Shown here piece after piece: positions 39,220-43,082 of a stretch of DNA of 43,082 nt. How positions within the stretch are numbered: position 1 is the stretch's first letter; each line of letters begins with the position of its first letter. Origin of the DNA: Chlorobiota bacterium. Its GTDB lineage: Bacteria; Bacteroidota; Bacteroidia; Bacteroidales; F082. The notes beneath the pieces were generated by a model. That model ran no database searches and was not told the origin of the DNA. It saw nothing but the letters and a program-made list of their open reading frames with translations. Made by a program: the position numbers and the translations under genes. The stretch covers positions 1 to 43,082 of the forward strand of contig JAADID010000060.1 of the NCBI GenBank assembly GCA_013151505.1, given 5' to 3'.

Positions 39220-40224
39220 ATGAAAGCATACCGATTATTTGAATGGAAACAACCGGCACGGTTGGTTGATATTCCTGTGCCTGAACCGGGTCCCGGTCAG
39301 GTAAGAATAAAAGTAGCCGGAAACGGCATCTGCGCCTCCGATCTGCACCTGATGCATGAGTGGGAATCCAGTCCGCCGCATCTTCATATCGAACTTCCCA
39401 TGACCATTGGTCATGAAGTAGGCGGATACCTTGATAAACCCGGCCCCGGTGTAACCGGGCTGGAACCCGGTCAGGCGGTTGTGGTAACCCTGTCCGGTTG
39501 CGGTCATTGTTATTATTGTGCAAGGGGGTGGAATAACTATTGCCTGAACAAAGGCGCCCAGGTGGGTATGGGCCTGGATGGAGGACTTGCTGAATACGCC
39601 GTTGCTCCGGTTGGGGCACTTGTACCTGTCCCTTCGATGGATCCGGCCGAAGCAGCTCCCTTTACGGATGCCGGATTAAGCTCATTTCATGCCGTGAAAA
39701 GAATAGCTCCTTTTCTAACAGGAGGAAGTACCGTAGCTGTGATCGGTGTTGGCGGACTCGGACATCTTGCTGTTCAGGAACTGAAAGCAATAACTCCGGC
39801 AAAAGTTATCGCTTATGACCTGAATGAAGCATCACTTGAACTGGCCAAAGAAGTTGGTGCCGATGAAGCATTGAAATCGGAAGAAACCAACATGGAGAAG
39901 ATGAGTATGGATGCCGTGCTTGATTTTGTTGGTGCCGGGGCTACCATTGCCCAGGCAGCTAAAATGATACGACCTGTGGGACATATCGTGGTGATAGGAC
40001 GAGGAGCCGGAGTTTTTGAATTCAAGCACAATGCCATGCCTTATGGGGCCATGCTAAGCACTACTTTTGGCGGAACAAAAGCTGAATTGATGGAGTTGAT
40101 CGGCCTGGCCGAATCAGGATACATCAAACCGCACATCACCAAATTCAAACTGGATGAAGTGGAAAAAGCATACGAAATGCTGGAAAGAGGTGAGATACAG
40201 GGACGGGGCGTTATCATTCCTTAA
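39220..40224 (+). CDS. NAD(P)-dependent zinc-type alcohol dehydrogenase
   Basis: GICASDLHLMHEW, GHEVGG, four-Cys zinc loop GCGHCYYCARGWNNYC, Rossmann GVGGLGHLAVQ. Confidence 0.93.
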   Translation: MKAYRLFEWKQPARLVDIPVPEPGPGQVRIKVAGNGICASDLHLMHEWESSPPHLHIELPMTIGHEVGGYLDKPGPGVTGLEPGQAVVVTLSGCGHCYYCARGWNNYCLNKGAQVGMGLDGGLAEYAVAPVGALVPVPSMDPAEAAPFTDAGLSSFHAVKRIAPFLTGGSTVAVIGVGGLGHLAVQELKAITPAKVIAYDLNEASLELAKEVGADEALKSEETNMEKMSMDAVLDFVGAGATIAQAAKMIRPVGHIVVIGRGAGVFEFKHNAMPYGAMLSTTFGGTKAELMELIGLAESGYIKPHITKFKLDEVEKAYEMLERGEIQGRGVIIP

Positions 40225-40294
40225 ACTTTAACAGTAAAATGCTTCTGTGACAGAAACGTTGATCATCATTTTTAAACTTAATGGAGGTATTATC

Positions 40295-40834
40295 ATGAAA
40301 AACACAATGAGAATAATGATTTCATTTCTGATGATCATGATGTTTACATTCTCGCTGACAGCGCAGGAAGATTCGGTAGTTAAAATCACCGGTTTTAAGA
40401 ACCTTTACAGGTATCAGAACTTTTTCATTGCAGGCCAGCCGCCCGTTGAAGAATTGGAATGGCTGAAATCACAGGGAGTCCGGCACATCATCAACCTGCG
40501 TACGGAAGAAGAAAACCGGGAGGTCAAAGCAACAGCCTATGATGAGCAGGCATGGTGTGATAAATTGGGTTTCAGTTATGACGTCATACCCGTGAACGGC
40601 CTGGAAGGTTATACGCCGGAAAACCTGGAAAAGTTCATTGCGGCAATCAATAAAAATGAGAAAACTTTGATACATTGCAGAAGCGGCAGAAGAGCCAACG
40701 ACTTTTTTATGGCATACCTTATTGAGCATGACGGTTATTCTGTTGAAGAGGCCACTGCCATTGGAAGACAGATCAGGTTTGTTATTCCTTTGGAAAAAAT
40801 ACTGGATATGCAATTTTTTCTTGGCAAACCCTGA
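40295..40834 (+). CDS. Secreted protein-tyrosine phosphatase-like protein (DUF442/DSP-like)
   Basis: Signal peptide; QPPVEELEWLKSQGVRHIINLRTEEEN; P-loop HCRSGRRAN. Confidence 0.85.
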   Translation: MKNTMRIMISFLMIMMFTFSLTAQEDSVVKITGFKNLYRYQNFFIAGQPPVEELEWLKSQGVRHIINLRTEEENREVKATAYDEQAWCDKLGFSYDVIPVNGLEGYTPENLEKFIAAINKNEKTLIHCRSGRRANDFFMAYLIEHDGYSVEEATAIGRQIRFVIPLEKILDMQFFLGKP

Positions 40835-40909
40835 TCATTCGCCCACAGGGAAAACGACAGGGGTGTTTTTAATTTGTTTTGGAACGATAACCGTTTTTTG
40901 TCCGTATCA

Positions 40910-40974
40910 GGGGCTGTCTAAAAAGATACGAGAGGGAGACACGGAGAGACGCAAAGGACTCTTTAGACCGCCCC
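40910..40974. repeat. Short inverted-repeat remnant, MITE/IS-end-like
   Basis: GGGGCTGTCTAAAAAG (40910-40925) vs CTCTTTAGACCGCCCC (40959-40974), 14/16 complementary. Confidence 0.5.
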
Positions 40975-41158
40975 GTTATCTTTTCACCGAAACTTCACTA
41001 ATTTTCTGACACGCTGATCTTATTTGTTTAATGTTGCATTATGCCCATTATCTATCCCCCTCTTAAAACCGGAAAAATACAAAGACAAATATTCTTTCCC
41101 GGATTTTTCCGAAATTTGACCGTAGTTTAAACTGTAAACTAATTAAAATGAACATAAA

Positions 41159-42046
41159 ATGAAAAAGTTGGTCCCCATAATATTATTTTCAATCCTTTTT
41201 GTTGCAGGGCGCCAAACCCTTTATGCATTTGGGGCACAGGATGGTACTGCTACACCCGATACAACTTTGACAAAAAAGGAGATCAAAAAGGCCAAAAGGA
41301 AAGAGGAACGAAAAAACCTGAAACCCCATTTCCGCCTGAGTTTGAATACTACCTATGCCTTCCTTGAAACCCAGGTGCGATTCATCACACCGGGAGGGCT
41401 GGTCAGTTTCCAGGTTGGACTTGAAAAAAATCTTCAAATGCCTGACCAACAGATAATCGTTTCATCCAGCATGATTTACCGCATAACACCGCGAAGCGGG
41501 TTATATGCTATGTATTACGGACTGAAGCGGAATTCAAAACACGTTTTAAACCGCGATATTTACCTTCCGGGCGATACGATTTTTGCAGGAGCGTATGTGA
41601 ACACCTTTTTTAATACCGATGTGTACAGCTTTGGGTATTTGTTCTCCATCCTCACCCGCGAGAAGTCATTCCTCGGTGTTTTTTTTAACCTGTATTTAAT
41701 GAATATACGGACAGGCATTGAATCCGATATTATTCAGAAAAGAAGCTTTAACTATCAGTTTCTTGCGCCTTTACCGAACATCGGTTTGATCATGGATTTT
41801 GAGCTCACAAAATGGTTTCATCTCAATAGCGGTGTCGGCACTTTTTTTGTGAACAATATTGAAGGGGTTGGGGGCACCATCCAGGATATCCATTTCTTAA
41901 CGGCCTTTTATCCTGCCAAATGGCTTGCTTTAAGTATTGGATTTCATATTTTTAACGTATTTGTAACCAGTCGTGAGCAAGATTATTTGCTGAACGTATC
42001 TTACAGTTTCAAGGGGCCTTCCTTTAGCTTGCGATTCAGATTTTAA
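41159..42046 (+). CDS. Conserved hypothetical exported protein, probable outer-membrane beta-barrel
   Basis: Signal peptide, basic KKEIKKAKRKEERKNLK stretch, alternating beta strands and terminal aromatic SLRFRF. Confidence 0.65.
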   Translation: MKKLVPIILFSILFVAGRQTLYAFGAQDGTATPDTTLTKKEIKKAKRKEERKNLKPHFRLSLNTTYAFLETQVRFITPGGLVSFQVGLEKNLQMPDQQIIVSSSMIYRITPRSGLYAMYYGLKRNSKHVLNRDIYLPGDTIFAGAYVNTFFNTDVYSFGYLFSILTREKSFLGVFFNLYLMNIRTGIESDIIQKRSFNYQFLAPLPNIGLIMDFELTKWFHLNSGVGTFFVNNIEGVGGTIQDIHFLTAFYPAKWLALSIGFHIFNVFVTSREQDYLLNVSYSFKGPSFSLRFRF

Positions 42047-42091
42047 CCAAATGCTCATATTTTCTGTATCTATCCCTGAAAGAATTTGAAA

Positions 42092-43081
42092 TCAATACGC
42101 ATCCACCAATGAGTACACTTTTATCGTTTTTTTCACATCGGGAATGTCTTTATCAATGAGGAACACTGTTTTGACGGGCTGTCCCGGGATGAGGTCAAAG
42201 AAATTATTGGTGAAAAATCCTTTTCCGTCATCGGTGGATAAAAAGACTTCTTTGGCAAAGACATCACTCGTAAAGGTCAGTTCATAACCCTTTTCCAATT
42301 TTCTGGTTGTGAAATTGATCTTGTTTTTCTGTAGTTTCAGGTCTTTCGGATAGACAAAAAAGAAGTGGTTTTCAGCCAGTTGTTCTTTATCTCTTGTGAC
42401 CTTCGCAACAAGAACCAGATCGTTTTTACTGTGCCCTCCAATGAATTGATTTACACTTTCCGAATAATAAACCTTACCGGAATTGGGCATTATCTCAATC
42501 TGTTTCTTTTTTTCTTTCAGTAACTTACCGGTGAAATCATAAAGTGCCAGATCAAGCATGGCCGTTACGGGCTTCAGCGCATCAGACACACCGTAAACAT
42601 TCAGCAATCCTTTTTCAATTTCCGGCGACACAAGTATCTCCTTGTAAATATCCCTCACCCTGTAATGCAGCGCTTTCCATTTGCCGTAATAATCCACGCT
42701 TGACCATGATGCTACCGGATAACAGTCGTTCAGTTGCCAGTATAGTGTTCCCATACACTCCGGCATCGCACGCCGGTGAGCTTCAATCGCCATATCCATG
42801 CCAAACGACTGCATTACCTGGCTGACATACAGGTAGGCCTCAAAGTCTTTCGGGAACCGGTAATACCACTTCATGTACTTGTCAATGACGGGGTACCCGA
42901 TGCGGTGTTTCTGGTGGGTGAGCATCACTTTGGAGTGGATATCCCGGTCTTCCGGAAAGGTGAACTTTTTGATCGAGCTCATTTCGGGGAGACTCTGAAA
43001 ACCGTATTCGCTCATGAAACGACCGATCTTCGCGGGTTTTTTGAATTCCTCAAACGGTTCCTCTCCGTGCCATACGCCCAA
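42092..43081 (-). CDS. Beta-mannosidase-like glycoside hydrolase family 2 protein, 5' truncated by window edge
   Basis: GRFMSEYGFQSLPEMSSIKKF (nucleophile Glu region), MGTLYWQLNDCYPVASWSSVDYYGKWKALHYRVRDIYKEI. Confidence 0.9.
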   Translation of the reverse strand: MGVWHGEEPFEEFKKPAKIGRFMSEYGFQSLPEMSSIKKFTFPEDRDIHSKVMLTHQKHRIGYPVIDKYMKWYYRFPKDFEAYLYVSQVMQSFGMDMAIEAHRRAMPECMGTLYWQLNDCYPVASWSSVDYYGKWKALHYRVRDIYKEILVSPEIEKGLLNVYGVSDALKPVTAMLDLALYDFTGKLLKEKKKQIEIMPNSGKVYYSESVNQFIGGHSKNDLVLVAKVTRDKEQLAENHFFFVYPKDLKLQKNKINFTTRKLEKGYELTFTSDVFAKEVFLSTDDGKGFFTNNFFDLIPGQPVKTVFLIDKDIPDVKKTIKVYSLVDAY

Positions 43082-43082
43082 G

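Overview
The window looks like a Bacteroidetes chromosome segment (inference from gene families, gene order and recurrent TAnnTTTG -7 promoter motifs). About 0-25.8 kb is mostly housekeeping: a frameshifted recG 3' end, pheT, a sigma-54 activator, lptE, a TPR protein, secG, groES-groEL, a DUF4468 protein, class II HMG-CoA reductase plus a GYDIA-type GHMP kinase, a higBA toxin-antitoxin pair, adenine deaminase, an ArsR regulator, an Ig-like lipoprotein, a polysaccharide deacetylase, gpmA, a PP1-like phosphatase, two tandem ClC-CBS genes, a PTPS/QueD-like gene, folE, a BI-1/YccA protein and fabD. From 25.8 to 39 kb it becomes accessory. There are fragments of DUF1254/DUF1214 and outer-membrane transporter genes, then three ~89-bp hairpin elements with a shared core, a pair of small membrane proteins, a SUKH (SMI1/KNR4)-TPR protein, a 1406-aa STAND-type NTPase with a candidate HEPN RNase motif (RNTYLGH), a glycerophosphodiesterase, a decayed SH3b gene missed by the ORF track, and a double-AAA+ CbxX-like ATPase with a duplicated beta-sandwich N-terminus. 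The best candidate for an undescribed system is the SUKH-TPR / HEPN-STAND / double-AAA neighbourhood, possibly anti-phage or inter-bacterial conflict; that function is inference. The right end has an alcohol dehydrogenase, a secreted DSP-like phosphatase, a beta-barrel-like protein and a truncated GH2 beta-mannosidase. All family calls are from reading translated sequence; no searches were run.
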